Of a stretch of 64,000 nucleotides of DNA, positions 48,339 through 57,332 are shown in pieces (the stretch's first letter is position 1; each line of letters starts with the position of its first letter). This DNA is from Lysobacter sp. Root916 (lineage in GTDB: Bacteria; Pseudomonadota; Gammaproteobacteria; Xanthomonadales; Xanthomonadaceae). The stretch lies in the NCBI RefSeq assembly GCF_001429785.1, contig NZ_LMJF01000014.1, positions 1,392-65,391 of the forward strand. The letters run 5' to 3'. The position numbers and the translations under genes were made by a program. The notes beneath the pieces were generated by a model. The model ran no database searches and was not told where the DNA came from. It saw only the letters and a program-made list of their open reading frames with translations.

Positions 48339-50132
48339 ATGAAGACCCTCGCTCTCGCGATTTCCCTGGCGCTGCTCGCGCCGACCGCCGCGCAGGCAGC
48401 CGCCAAACCCGCCGCTGCCGCCACCAAGCCGGTACCGGCCTGGGTCACCACCAGCAACGGCTACGCCCAGATCCTGCTCAAGGCGCAAGGCGAGTTCGCG
48501 CCGGAGCAGATGTCGTTCTTCGGCGTGCCCGGCTTCGACGAGCGCGTCGCCGACCTCAAGCCCGACACCGGCGCGCGCTACCGCGCCACCATCGCCAAGG
48601 CGCGCGACGAACTGCGCGGCAAGCTCCAGCTCGAGCGCAACCCGGACGTGCGCCAGGACCTGGAGATCATGATCGCCGCCGCCGACCAGAGCATCGCCGG
48701 CAGCGAGCTCAACGAACGCCTGACCCTGCCGTGGAACGACGCCCCGCAGATGGTGTTCCAGGGCATGCAGGGCCTGCTGTCCGACCAGACCCCGCCGGAG
48801 CGTCGCGCACGCGCGCTGGCGCGCCTGAAGAACTACGTCGGCCAGGGCGCCGATGCCACGCCGATCACCGTGCTCGCGCGCCAGCGCTACGAAGAGCGCG
48901 CGACCGATGCCGCCAAGCTGCGTCCGACCAAGCTTGAGGTCGAACAGGCCCTGGGTAACGTCGAGACCTACGCGGCCGGCATCCGCAAGCTGTTCGAGAA
49001 GTACAAGATCGCCGACGCCGAGCCGGCACTGAAGGCGATGGAGCAGCAATTCAAGGATTACGCGACCTGGGCGCGCGCCACGGTGCTGCCGCAGGCGCGC
49101 ACCGACAACCGCCTGCCGCCGGAGCTATACGCATTCGGGCTCAAGCAGTACGGCATCGACGTCGACCCGCAGCTGCTGATCCGCCGCGCCCAGGTCGAGT
49201 TCATGGAAACCCGCGCGGCGATGCGCCAGCTCGCGCCGCTGGTCGCCCAGGCCAAGGGCATCACCGGCATCGACAGCCACGACTACGTCGCCGTCATCAA
49301 TGCGCTGAAGAAGAACAGCATCCCCAACGATCAGTTGGAAGCGCGCTACCGCACGGTGATCGACGCGATCGATCCGATCATCCGCAAGGAGAAGATCGTC
49401 GACGTGCCGCAGCGCCCGATGGTGATGCGTCTGGGCAGCGAGGCCGAATCGGCGGCGCAGCCGGCGCCGCACTTCCTGCCGGCGCCGCTGATCGGCAACA
49501 CCGGCCAGCAGGGCCAGTTCGTATTGCCGATCGCCGTTCCGAATCCCGACGGCAGCACCCTGCACTACGACGATTTCAACTTCGACTCCGTTGCCTGGAC
49601 CCTGTCGGCGCACGAAGGCCGCCCCGGCCACGAACTGCAGTTCACCGCCATGGTCGAACGCGGCATCTCGCTGGCGCGCACCATGTTCGCGTTCAACTCG
49701 GTCAACGTCGAAGGCTGGGCGCTGTACGCCGAAGCCGAGATGGTGCCGTACGAGCCGTTGGACGGCCAGCTGATCGCGCTGCAGTTCCGCCTGATGCGCG
49801 CCGCGCGCGCGATGCTGGACCCCATGCTCAACCTGGGCCTGACAGACCGCGAAAGCGCGGGCAAGGTGCTGCGCGAGCAGGTCGGCCTGTCGCCGGCGAT
49901 GACCAAGCAGGAACTGGACCGCTACACCTTCAACGCACCCGGTCAGGCCGGCAGCTACTTCTACGGCTACAGCCGCATCCTCGAGCTGCGCATGGAAACC
50001 GAGCTGGCGCTGGGCGACAAGTTCGACCGCCTGGCGTTCAACAACTTCCTGCTCGACCAGGGCCTGCTGCCGCCGGACCAGCTGGCCAAGGCGGTGCGCG
50101 AGAACTTCGTGCCGGCGCAACGCAAGCGCTGA
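48339..50132 (+). CDS. Secreted DUF885 metallopeptidase-like protein
   Basis: The 597-residue protein has a signal peptide ending AQA|AA near residue 20. The DUF885 family signature is complete: HEGRPGHE at 425-432 and EGWALYAE at 458-465, which together form a zinc site of gluzincin type. The remainder is helical. The substrate is unknown; family members are typically exported. An intrinsic terminator follows. Confidence 0.88.
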   Translation: MKTLALAISLALLAPTAAQAAAKPAAAATKPVPAWVTTSNGYAQILLKAQGEFAPEQMSFFGVPGFDERVADLKPDTGARYRATIAKARDELRGKLQLERNPDVRQDLEIMIAAADQSIAGSELNERLTLPWNDAPQMVFQGMQGLLSDQTPPERRARALARLKNYVGQGADATPITVLARQRYEERATDAAKLRPTKLEVEQALGNVETYAAGIRKLFEKYKIADAEPALKAMEQQFKDYATWARATVLPQARTDNRLPPELYAFGLKQYGIDVDPQLLIRRAQVEFMETRAAMRQLAPLVAQAKGITGIDSHDYVAVINALKKNSIPNDQLEARYRTVIDAIDPIIRKEKIVDVPQRPMVMRLGSEAESAAQPAPHFLPAPLIGNTGQQGQFVLPIAVPNPDGSTLHYDDFNFDSVAWTLSAHEGRPGHELQFTAMVERGISLARTMFAFNSVNVEGWALYAEAEMVPYEPLDGQLIALQFRLMRAARAMLDPMLNLGLTDRESAGKVLREQVGLSPAMTKQELDRYTFNAPGQAGSYFYGYSRILELRMETELALGDKFDRLAFNNFLLDQGLLPPDQLAKAVRENFVPAQRKR

Positions 50133-50146
50133 TCGGCCGCGATGCG

Positions 50147-50184
50147 CAGGCCGCGGGAGCCCGTCTCCCGCGGCCTGTTTTTTT
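50147..50184 (+). terminator. Strong intrinsic terminator after the DUF885 gene
   Basis: CAGGCCGCGGGAG pairs with CTCCCGCGGCCTG around a 5-base loop, followed by seven T residues. It ends 15 bases after the stop codon. Confidence 0.9.
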
Positions 50185-50223
50185 CAGGGTGGCGCGCACG
50201 ATTGCATGCGCTTGCGCGCCGTC

Positions 50224-52530
50224 TCAGTAATTCAGCGTCGGCGTCAGCACATGCAAGGCGAACACGAGGCCGACCAGGAGCGTGCAGGCCAGCGCGATCA
50301 GGCTGGCGCCGAGGCGATGCCAGCGGTCGCGCGGCGCGCGCCAGACCTGGATCGCGTTGGCGATCGCGAGCGCGGCGATCGGCAGCGACAGCAGGGCCAG
50401 GCACTGGGCGAGGCGGATCCAGCCGTCCAGGCCGCCGTCGAGCAGGGCGATGTCGGCGTCGGCGCGCGCCAGCAGCCATAGCCATAGACCGGCCATGGCC
50501 AGGTTCGAAAGCAGGCCCAGCCGCGTCGCCAGGCGCAGACGGCCTGCGCGGCGATCCAGGACCAGGCGCCGGCCGTAGTGACGCCGCACCAGGGCCGCCA
50601 CCGGCCACAGCGACAGCATCAGCGCGTGCAGCGCCAACACGGCCAATAACAAGGGCAGCGACCAGCCCGCCGAACGCCAGGCCGGCACCGGCTGCAGCCA
50701 CACCGCCGGCGGATGCGCGTCGCTGGCGACCGCAACCACCCGGCCGCGATCCAGCTTCGCCGCCAACAGCGCGTCGCCGTCGATCTCGCGCCAGACGTAG
50801 GGCCGCACCTCGCGCCAACGCCGCGGCTTGTCGTCCGCGCCGCGCAGCGACGAGACCGTGAGGCTGCCGTCGGGGTGCAGCGCTATCTTGGTCTGCGACA
50901 GGTAACGCGCGAGCACGAAGACGTTGTCGAACGAGGCGCGGCTGCTTTCGTAACGGCCGACCAGTTGGCGGCCGTGGGTCGCGGCGCTGGCCAGGGTCGG
51001 CTCGGGTTTGCCCGCGCGCGGGAAATAACGCTGCTTGAAACCGCGCACCACTTCGCGGCGCAGCGCCGCCGCGCTCGCGGTGGGCCCGTCCACCGATACG
51101 AACAGGCCGACCTGCGACTGCGGGAACAGCAGCAAGCTGCTTTGGAAAGCCTCGGTGGCGCCGTCGTGGCCGATCGTGAGCACGCCGTTGTGATCGTTGC
51201 GGAAATAGCCCAGCGCCATCGCGTTCAAGGCCGGGAACGCGCGATACGCCGGCGCGTGCATGCGACGCGCGGTGTCGGGCTGCAGCAGCACCGCCTCGCC
51301 CAATCGGCCTTCGCCCAGCTGCATCAGCATGAAGCGCGCCATGTCCTCGGCCGAGGCCGACAGGCCGCCGGCGGGCGCCGGATTGACCAGTTCGAACGCG
51401 TGCGGCGGCGCACCGCGTCCGTCGCGGTAGGCGCCGGCCAGGTCCGCCGCCAGCGCCTTGGGCAGCGGCTGGCGGAAGCTGGCGCGGTACATGCCCAGCG
51501 GCCGCAGTATTTCGGCCTCGATGTAATCCTCGTAGCGCTGACGGGTCACGCGCTCGACCACATAACCGGCCAGCGCGGCGCCGTAGTTGGAATAGGCCGG
51601 CACTTCGCCGGGCGCGAACACGCGCTCGGGTTGCACCGACTTGAGATAGCGCGCGTTGCCGCGCAGGGCGCGGGCGTCGGCCGCGAACAGATGCTTCAGC
51701 GATTCCTCGAAACCGGCGGTGTGCGTCATCAGCTGGCGCATGGTCGCCGGCCGGCCGCGATAGGGCGGAATCTTGAAATCCAGGTAGCGGTTGAGGTCGG
51801 CGTCCAGGTCGATGCGGCCGCGCTCGACCTGCTGCATCACCGCGGTCCAGGTGAACAGTTTGGACACCGAGCCCGGGCGGAACAGGGTGCGCGCCGGATC
51901 GACCGGGGTGCGGCGCGCGACATCGGCGTAGCCATAGCCCTTGCTCAACAGCAGGCGACCGTCCTTGACCACGGACAGGGTCACGCCGGCGATGTCGCTG
52001 CGTGCGAGCGCGCTGCCGATCACGCCGTCGAAATAGGCCAGGGCGTCGGCGGCCTCCAGTTGCGGCGCGGCATCGGCTTGCAGCGCGATCGCGGCGCCGG
52101 GCGCGAACGCGGCCGGATCCGGCAGGAACTCGGGCAAGGCGATCGCCGGCGCCTCGTCCTGGACGGGCATGACCGCGAGCGCCGCGGCGCCGTCTTGGGC
52201 GCCGGCCGGATCGGCGCTGGCGGGCTCGGGCGCGGCGGGCGGCGCGAGCGGAATCACGTCGGTACTGGAGCTGCGGCTGGGCGCCACGCCGGGACGCGGG
52301 GTCTCCTGCTCGAACACCACCGCGGCGGGATCGGCCGCGGCCGGCACCGGCTCGGCGGGCACGGACGCGTCCGCCGGCGGCGCGACGCCGGTCTGCGGCG
52401 ACGCGGCGGGCGCGGCGGCGGCCGGCGGGGCCGCCAGCGCCGGCGGCGGCCGCAGCCCGGCGGTCGCCAGCACCAGCACCAGCGAACACAGGCCGACCCG
52501 GCCCATCAGCGACTGCAGCGATTTGGACAC
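50224..52530 (-). CDS. Serine beta-lactamase-fold hydrolase with C-terminal membrane region
   Basis: The 768-residue protein has an N-terminal signal segment (about 8-35). A long Pro/Ala-rich, low-complexity linker follows (about 35-135), then a class C beta-lactamase-like domain with SVSK (221-224), YSN (313-315) and GHDG. The C-terminal 170 residues hold four or five membrane segments. This fusion is typical of membrane-tethered serine hydrolases (D-aminopeptidase or esterase-like) rather than true antibiotic resistance enzymes. GTG at 52530 follows GGGGGAG by five bases. The linker is unusually long. Confidence 0.8.
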   Translation of the reverse strand: MSKSLQSLMGRVGLCSLVLVLATAGLRPPPALAAPPAAAAPAASPQTGVAPPADASVPAEPVPAAADPAAVVFEQETPRPGVAPSRSSSTDVIPLAPPAAPEPASADPAGAQDGAAALAVMPVQDEAPAIALPEFLPDPAAFAPGAAIALQADAAPQLEAADALAYFDGVIGSALARSDIAGVTLSVVKDGRLLLSKGYGYADVARRTPVDPARTLFRPGSVSKLFTWTAVMQQVERGRIDLDADLNRYLDFKIPPYRGRPATMRQLMTHTAGFEESLKHLFAADARALRGNARYLKSVQPERVFAPGEVPAYSNYGAALAGYVVERVTRQRYEDYIEAEILRPLGMYRASFRQPLPKALAADLAGAYRDGRGAPPHAFELVNPAPAGGLSASAEDMARFMLMQLGEGRLGEAVLLQPDTARRMHAPAYRAFPALNAMALGYFRNDHNGVLTIGHDGATEAFQSSLLLFPQSQVGLFVSVDGPTASAAALRREVVRGFKQRYFPRAGKPEPTLASAATHGRQLVGRYESSRASFDNVFVLARYLSQTKIALHPDGSLTVSSLRGADDKPRRWREVRPYVWREIDGDALLAAKLDRGRVVAVASDAHPPAVWLQPVPAWRSAGWSLPLLLAVLALHALMLSLWPVAALVRRHYGRRLVLDRRAGRLRLATRLGLLSNLAMAGLWLWLLARADADIALLDGGLDGWIRLAQCLALLSLPIAALAIANAIQVWRAPRDRWHRLGASLIALACTLLVGLVFALHVLTPTLNY

Positions 52531-52658
52531 CACGACTCCCCCTGTGCGGCCGACGCGATCGGCGGCGCGCCACATCCTAAGCGCCAGGACCCGTCGCGAC
52601 CGCGATTGCGGTAGGATTTTGCCATTACGGACAAACGTTTTCTAAAAAGGACCGCTCC

Positions 52659-52706
52659 ATGATCGCTTGGCAGGCCTCTCGTCTAGGCCCTAAAGTTCGA
52701 CCATGA
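52659..52706 (+). CDS. Leader ORF (15 codons) overlapping the XRE-cupin start
   Basis: ATG at 52659 follows AAGGA by seven bases. The frame encodes MIAWQASRLGPKVRP, and its TGA stop overlaps the ATG of the regulator (ATGA). The regulator has no ribosome-binding site of its own, so its translation probably depends on ribosomes ending at this stop. It may be a regulatory leader peptide, although a peptide function itself is not shown. Confidence 0.6.
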   Translation: MIAWQASRLGPKVRP

Positions 52707-53446
52707 CCTCGAACACACGCGCAGTGCGCCCCAAGCGTGACCCGAAAGGCAGCGTCTCCGGCATCGCCTCGCAACCGGGCGACACGCTGCGCGCCTTGCG
52801 TACCCAGCGCGGCTGGACCTTGTCGGAACTCAGCGATCGCACCGGACTGCCGATCTCGACCCTGTCCAAGGTCGAGAACAACCGCATGTCGCTGACCTAC
52901 GACAAGCTGACCCGCATCAGCCGCGGGCTGGAGATCGATATCGCCGACCTGTTCGGCTCGTCATCGCAAGCCGCGGCGCCGCAGCAGGTGCCGACCGGAC
53001 GGCGCAGCATCACCCGCGCCAACGAAGGTTATGCGATCGACACCGACAACTACGGCCAGCGTTTTCCGGCCTCGGAGCTGCGCCAGAAGCGCTTCACCCC
53101 GATCGTGGCCGAGATCCGTGCGCGTTCGCTGCAGGAGTTCGGCGAACTGATCCGCCACCCGGGCGAGGAATTCGCGCTGGTGCTGGAAGGTTCGCTGGAG
53201 CTGCACACCGATCTGTATGCGCCCGCGCGCCTGGAAGTGGGCGACTCGATTTATTTCGACAGCAACATGGGCCACGCCTATATCGCGGTCGGCGATGCGA
53301 CCTGCCGGGTGCTGTCGGTGTGCACCGAATCCGAACCGCCCGAAAGCCTGCGCGCGAGCTATCAGGCCGGCGCGAGCTCCGCGCGCGGCGCGACCGCTCC
53401 CGCCGCAAGCCGCCCCGCCCCGCCCCGGCGCCGCGCCGCCGGCTGA
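52703..53446 (+). CDS. XRE-family regulator with cupin domain, second copy
   Basis: The 247-residue protein has a helix-turn-helix at about 30-85 (TLSELSDRTGLPISTLSKVE) and a C-terminal cupin with ARSLQEFGELIRHPGEEF, GDSIYFDSNMGHAYIA. It is a paralogue of the regulator at 1437, but has a basic N-terminal extension and an Ala/Pro/Arg-rich tail of about 40 residues. Its start overlaps the leader ORF. AAACGTTT, a small palindrome at 52633-52640, lies in the promoter region and could be an operator. Confidence 0.85.
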   Translation: MTSNTRAVRPKRDPKGSVSGIASQPGDTLRALRTQRGWTLSELSDRTGLPISTLSKVENNRMSLTYDKLTRISRGLEIDIADLFGSSSQAAAPQQVPTGRRSITRANEGYAIDTDNYGQRFPASELRQKRFTPIVAEIRARSLQEFGELIRHPGEEFALVLEGSLELHTDLYAPARLEVGDSIYFDSNMGHAYIAVGDATCRVLSVCTESEPPESLRASYQAGASSARGATAPAASRPAPPRRRAAG

Positions 53447-53634
53447 ACCGGCGCGCTCGCGCACGCCGCCACAAGCCGATTCGCGCTGGAAAACAGCGCC
53501 GGATCGCGCGCGCACCGGCGTTGCGTCGGGACGCTTTCTTGATCGGAAAACAGCCGCCGTAGCGTAAATCCGCGCCGCGCCCCCCTACCTGCCAGGGCGC
53601 GACCGCCTCCGCAAAAACGCCGACGCGGCCGGGT

Positions 53635-54318
53635 TCAGCTCACCCGCGACAGCATGCGGCGATGGCCGATCAGGCGCGCCCAGCGCGCGCCGATGTCGCT
53701 CATGCACACGTAGGCCGCTTCGCCGGCCAGGCGCAGCAGCATGCGCGGGCCCAGCTGCAGCCGCGGTTCGGCCGCGCACAGCTCCCAATCGAAACCCAGC
53801 TGACGGGCGAACAGGGCGCAGCGCGCGAGGTGATAGCGGCTGCTGAGCAAGGTCACGCGCGAGCGCATGCCATCGCCCAGCAGATGGCGGGCGTTGCGCA
53901 GGTTCTGCAGGGTGTCGCGCGATTCGGCTTCCAGGCGCAAGGGCGCATCCGGCGACAAACCGCGCGCGAACAGGCCGCCGCGCGCGACCTCGGCTTCGCT
54001 GGGCTCGTCCGGCGCGCCGCCGCCCAACAGCACCACGCTGGCCGGCGGACGCGCGCGCCACAGCGACACCGCGCGGTCCAGGCGCGCTTCGAAATCGCGG
54101 TCGATGCGCCCGCGCGGCGCGTGCTTGCCGAACAGCAGCACGCATTCGCCGCGCTCGGGCTGGCAAGGCGCGTTGCGCGCCACCCGCAGCACGTGCACGA
54201 AGTAGCCGACATAGACCAGGCCCGCGCTCAGGGCGCATACCGTGGCGGCGACCGCGCAGGCGTGCAGCACGTCGCGATCGCCGAACAAGGCAAGGCGGTG
54301 GGCGGTACGGCTGGACAT
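53635..54318 (-). CDS. DUF218 (YdcF/SanA-like) protein with N-terminal membrane anchor
   Basis: The 227-residue protein has one membrane span (about 20-40). The DUF218 domain follows, with VLLFGKHAPRGRID, ARLDRAVSLWRARPP, VVLLGGGAPDEPSEAE and RSRVTLLSSRYHLARC as its conserved blocks. Members such as SanA and ElyC act in envelope biogenesis. It is divergent from the aryl-polyene + strand operon, with 170 bases between. Confidence 0.8.
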   Translation of the reverse strand: MSSRTAHRLALFGDRDVLHACAVAATVCALSAGLVYVGYFVHVLRVARNAPCQPERGECVLLFGKHAPRGRIDRDFEARLDRAVSLWRARPPASVVLLGGGAPDEPSEAEVARGGLFARGLSPDAPLRLEAESRDTLQNLRNARHLLGDGMRSRVTLLSSRYHLARCALFARQLGFDWELCAAEPRLQLGPRMLLRLAGEAAYVCMSDIGARWARLIGHRRMLSRVS

Positions 54319-54488
54319 GCGCGCAGGTGGACGGAATGGCGGTGGGATGCGCAGTCTACGCCTGCGCCAGCGCCGCGCCGCATGCCGCGGGCCCGCCCTG
54401 GCGCAAGCGACAGCAAGCTGAACGCCGCGGCCTAATCGCTCCACGCCGCGCTGGCTATACTCCGGCCTCGTCTCGCCCGGAGTCCTGC

Positions 54489-55700
54489 GTGTCGCTTGAG
54501 TCGTTGCCGCCCCCGCCCATGCCCGCGCTGGCGATCCGCGCGTACACCGCGACCACCGCCCTGGGCCGCGGCCGCGAGGCCCAGGCCCAGGCCCTGCGCG
54601 AACGCCGCGGCGGGCTGCGCCGCAACGACTTCGGCCACGACCCGCTGGACTGCTGGATCGGCCGCGTCGACGGCCTGGAAAGCCTGGCGCTGCCGGCCGA
54701 GCTGGCCGACTGGGACTGCCGCAACAACCGCCTGGCCTGGCTGGCGCTGAACCAGGACGGCCTGCCCGAGGCCCTGACCGCGCTGGTCGCGCGCCGCGGC
54801 GCCGAGCGCGTGGCGCTGGTGCTGGGCACCTCCACGGCCAGCATCGGCGCCACCGAGGAAGCCTATACGCGCCTGACCGACGGCCGCTTTCCGGCCGACC
54901 TCGCGCGCGGCGAAATCCATCAGCCGCATTCCCTGGGCGGCTTCGTGCAACGCGCGACCGGCCTGCGCGGCCCCTGCGTGACCGTGGCCACCGCCTGCTC
55001 GTCCAGCGCCAAGGTATTCGCCCAAGCCGCACGCCTGATCGCCGCCGGTTACGCCGACGCGGCCCTGGTCGGCGGCGTCGATACCTTGTGCGGCAGCGTG
55101 CTGTTCGGATTCAACTCGCTGCAGTTGGTCGCCAGCGAACCCTGCAAGCCGTTCGATGCCGCGCGCGTGGGCCTGTCGCTGGGCGAGGCGGGCGGTTACG
55201 CCCTGATCGAACGTATCGACGGCGATGATGCCGGCGCGCTGCAACTGCGCGGCTATGGCGAATCCAGCGACGCCCACCACATGTCCGCGCCGCACCCGCA
55301 AGGCCTGGGCGCGCAGCTGGCGATGCGCGACGCGCTCGCGCGCGCGGGCATCGACGCGGCCCAGGTCGGCTATCTCAATCTGCACGGCACCGCCACGCCG
55401 GCCAACGATCAGGCCGAGGCGATCGCGGTGGCCGCAATGTTCCCCGACGGCCTGCACGCCAGCTCGACCAAGGGCTGGACCGGCCACACCCTGGGCGCGG
55501 CCGGCATCGTCGAATCGACGGTCGCGCTGCTCGCGCTGGAGCGCGGCGAGCTGCCCGGCATTCTCAACAGCACCGCGCCCGACCCGGTGTGCGGTCCGCA
55601 GATCCGTTTCGACAATGCGCACAAGCCGATCCGTTACGCGATGAACAATTCCTTCGGTTTCGGCGGCAACAACTGCTCGCTGGTGTTCGGACGCGCATGA
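54489..55700 (+). CDS. Beta-ketoacyl-ACP synthase of aryl-polyene type
   Basis: The 403-residue FabF-like condensing enzyme has the complete Cys170-His299-His333 triad: ATACSSSAK, NLHGTATP, and GHTLGAAG. It elongates the ACP-bound chain. GTG at 54489 follows GGAG by six bases. The stop overlaps the next gene by four bases (ATGA). Together with the KS-like partner, dehydratase, FabG, LolA-like and MMPL genes, this fits a xanthomonadin/aryl-polyene cluster. Confidence 0.9.
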   Translation: MSLESLPPPPMPALAIRAYTATTALGRGREAQAQALRERRGGLRRNDFGHDPLDCWIGRVDGLESLALPAELADWDCRNNRLAWLALNQDGLPEALTALVARRGAERVALVLGTSTASIGATEEAYTRLTDGRFPADLARGEIHQPHSLGGFVQRATGLRGPCVTVATACSSSAKVFAQAARLIAAGYADAALVGGVDTLCGSVLFGFNSLQLVASEPCKPFDAARVGLSLGEAGGYALIERIDGDDAGALQLRGYGESSDAHHMSAPHPQGLGAQLAMRDALARAGIDAAQVGYLNLHGTATPANDQAEAIAVAAMFPDGLHASSTKGWTGHTLGAAGIVESTVALLALERGELPGILNSTAPDPVCGPQIRFDNAHKPIRYAMNNSFGFGGNNCSLVFGRA

Positions 55701-56476
55701 CCGCCATCGCCTACATCGAAGGCATCGCCTATTGGAGCCGCGGCCTGCCCTCGTGGACCGCCGCGCGCGACTACGCCGGCGGCGCCGAGGCGGTCGCCGA
55801 CGCGCCCGTGCGGCCTTCGCCGCAGTTGCTGCCGGCCAACGAGCGCCGGCGCGCGCCGGAAACCGTGGCGGTGGCGCTGGAAGTGGCGCTTGCGGCCTGC
55901 CAGGCGGCGGGACGCGACCCGGCCACGCTGGCCTCGGTGTTCGCGTCCGCGCACGGCGACCTGGCGATCACCGACTACATGTGCGCGACCCTGGCCGAGG
56001 ATCCGCGCGCGATCTCGCCCACGCGCTTCCACAACTCGGTGCACAACGCCGCGGCCGGCTACTGGACCATCGGCGCCGGCTGCATGCGCGCAGCGACCGC
56101 GATCGGCGCCGGACAGGCCAGCTTCGCCCAAGGCCTGATCGAGGCGCTGGCGCAGTTGGGCGACAACGCCGAGGCGGTGTTGCTGGTCGGCTACGACGGC
56201 GAAGCCGGCGGCGCGCTGGCCACGGTCGCGCCCAGCACCGGCCTGATCGGCGGCGCGCTGGTGCTGTCGCGCACGCCGCGCGCGGGCGCGGTGGGCGTGC
56301 GCGCGCGGCTGCGCGACGGCGCGGCCGACGCCGGCGGCGCCCTCACGCAGCGCTCGCAGGGCAATGCGATGGCGGCGATGCTGCCTTTGTTCGATGCGCT
56401 GGCCGACGCCAGCGCGCAGGTGCGCCTGAGCGCGGGCGCCGATCGCGTGCTGGAACTGGAGCTTGCGCATGACTGA
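55697..56476 (+). CDS. Ketosynthase-like chain-length factor
   Basis: The 259-residue protein belongs to the shortened Ketoacyl-synt_2 group: GDLAITDYMCATLAEDPR, SPTRFHNSVHNAAAGYW and IGAGCMRAATAIGAG. The active-site cysteine triad is absent, so it probably pairs with the full KS, as chain-length factors do, to set polyene length. It overlaps the KS by four bases and the glycosyltransferase by eight. Confidence 0.85.
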   Translation: MTAIAYIEGIAYWSRGLPSWTAARDYAGGAEAVADAPVRPSPQLLPANERRRAPETVAVALEVALAACQAAGRDPATLASVFASAHGDLAITDYMCATLAEDPRAISPTRFHNSVHNAAAGYWTIGAGCMRAATAIGAGQASFAQGLIEALAQLGDNAEAVLLVGYDGEAGGALATVAPSTGLIGGALVLSRTPRAGAVGVRARLRDGAADAGGALTQRSQGNAMAAMLPLFDALADASAQVRLSAGADRVLELELAHD

Positions 56477-57296
56477 GCCCGGGCGCCCGGAACGCGACAA
56501 CGTCGCGGTGGTGATCCCCGCGCTCAACGAATCCTTGCGCATCCGCGAGACCGTGATCGGCGCGCTCGCGCACTGCCCGAACGTGATCGTGATCGACGAC
56601 GGTTCCGACGACGGCACCGCCGAGTGCATCGCCGACCTGCCGGCGACCGTGCTGCGCCACCCGCGGCGCATGGGCAAGGGCGCGAGCCTGCGCGACGGCT
56701 TCCGTGAGGCGCTGCGACGCGGCTACGCCGGCGTGCTGACCCTGGACGGCGATGGCCAGCACGACCCCGCCGATCTGCCGCGCTTGCTGGCCAGCGCGCA
56801 GCGCCACCCCGGCTGCATCGTGATCGGCGCGCGTTTGCGCAAGCGCGCGTCGGCACCGGTGTACCGGCGTCTGGCCAACGAGTTCGGCGACTGGGGCATC
56901 GGCTGGGGCTGCGGTTACCGCATCGCCGACAGCCAGAGCGGCCAACGCTATTACCCGGCGGCGGTGTGCGCGCTGGACGAGGTGCCCGGCGAGGACTTCG
57001 TGTTCGAGGCGCAGATCCTGATCTCGGCCGCGCGCCGGCTCGGCACCGGCGTGGTCTCGGTGCCGATCGAATCGCGCTATCAGCAGGCCAACGACGAGGT
57101 GCGGTTCCGCAAGAGCCACTTCCGCCCGCTGCGCGATCTGTACCGCATCACCTCGCACGTGGTGGCGCAGGTCTGGGGCCATGGCGACGTGATGGAGGAG
57201 TACCGGCGCACGCGCGCGGCCGCGCCGGTGATCGACGACCCCAGCGGCGAATTCGCCGGCGGCCGCGAGCGCGACCTGCCCGCCGAACCGCGCTGA
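56469..57296 (+). CDS. Family 2 glycosyltransferase
   Basis: The 275-residue protein is a GT-A type transferase. VVIPALNES, IDDGSDDGT and the DxD motif DGDGQHD (about 94-100) are present. No strong membrane span is seen. In aryl-polyene and xanthomonadin clusters a family 2 glycosyltransferase is a regular member and may modify the lipid part. It overlaps the chain-length factor by eight bases. Confidence 0.85.
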   Translation: MTEPGRPERDNVAVVIPALNESLRIRETVIGALAHCPNVIVIDDGSDDGTAECIADLPATVLRHPRRMGKGASLRDGFREALRRGYAGVLTLDGDGQHDPADLPRLLASAQRHPGCIVIGARLRKRASAPVYRRLANEFGDWGIGWGCGYRIADSQSGQRYYPAAVCALDEVPGEDFVFEAQILISAARRLGTGVVSVPIESRYQQANDEVRFRKSHFRPLRDLYRITSHVVAQVWGHGDVMEEYRRTRAAAPVIDDPSGEFAGGRERDLPAEPR

Positions 57297-57332
57297 ACGC
57301 GCGAGCCACGCACGACACCGGAAGCCGCGCCG

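Noticed and set aside
50224-52530. Antibiotic-resistance beta-lactamase
   Set aside because: The SVSK/YSN/HDG fold is shared by many esterases and aminopeptidases. The membrane tail and the context do not support resistance.
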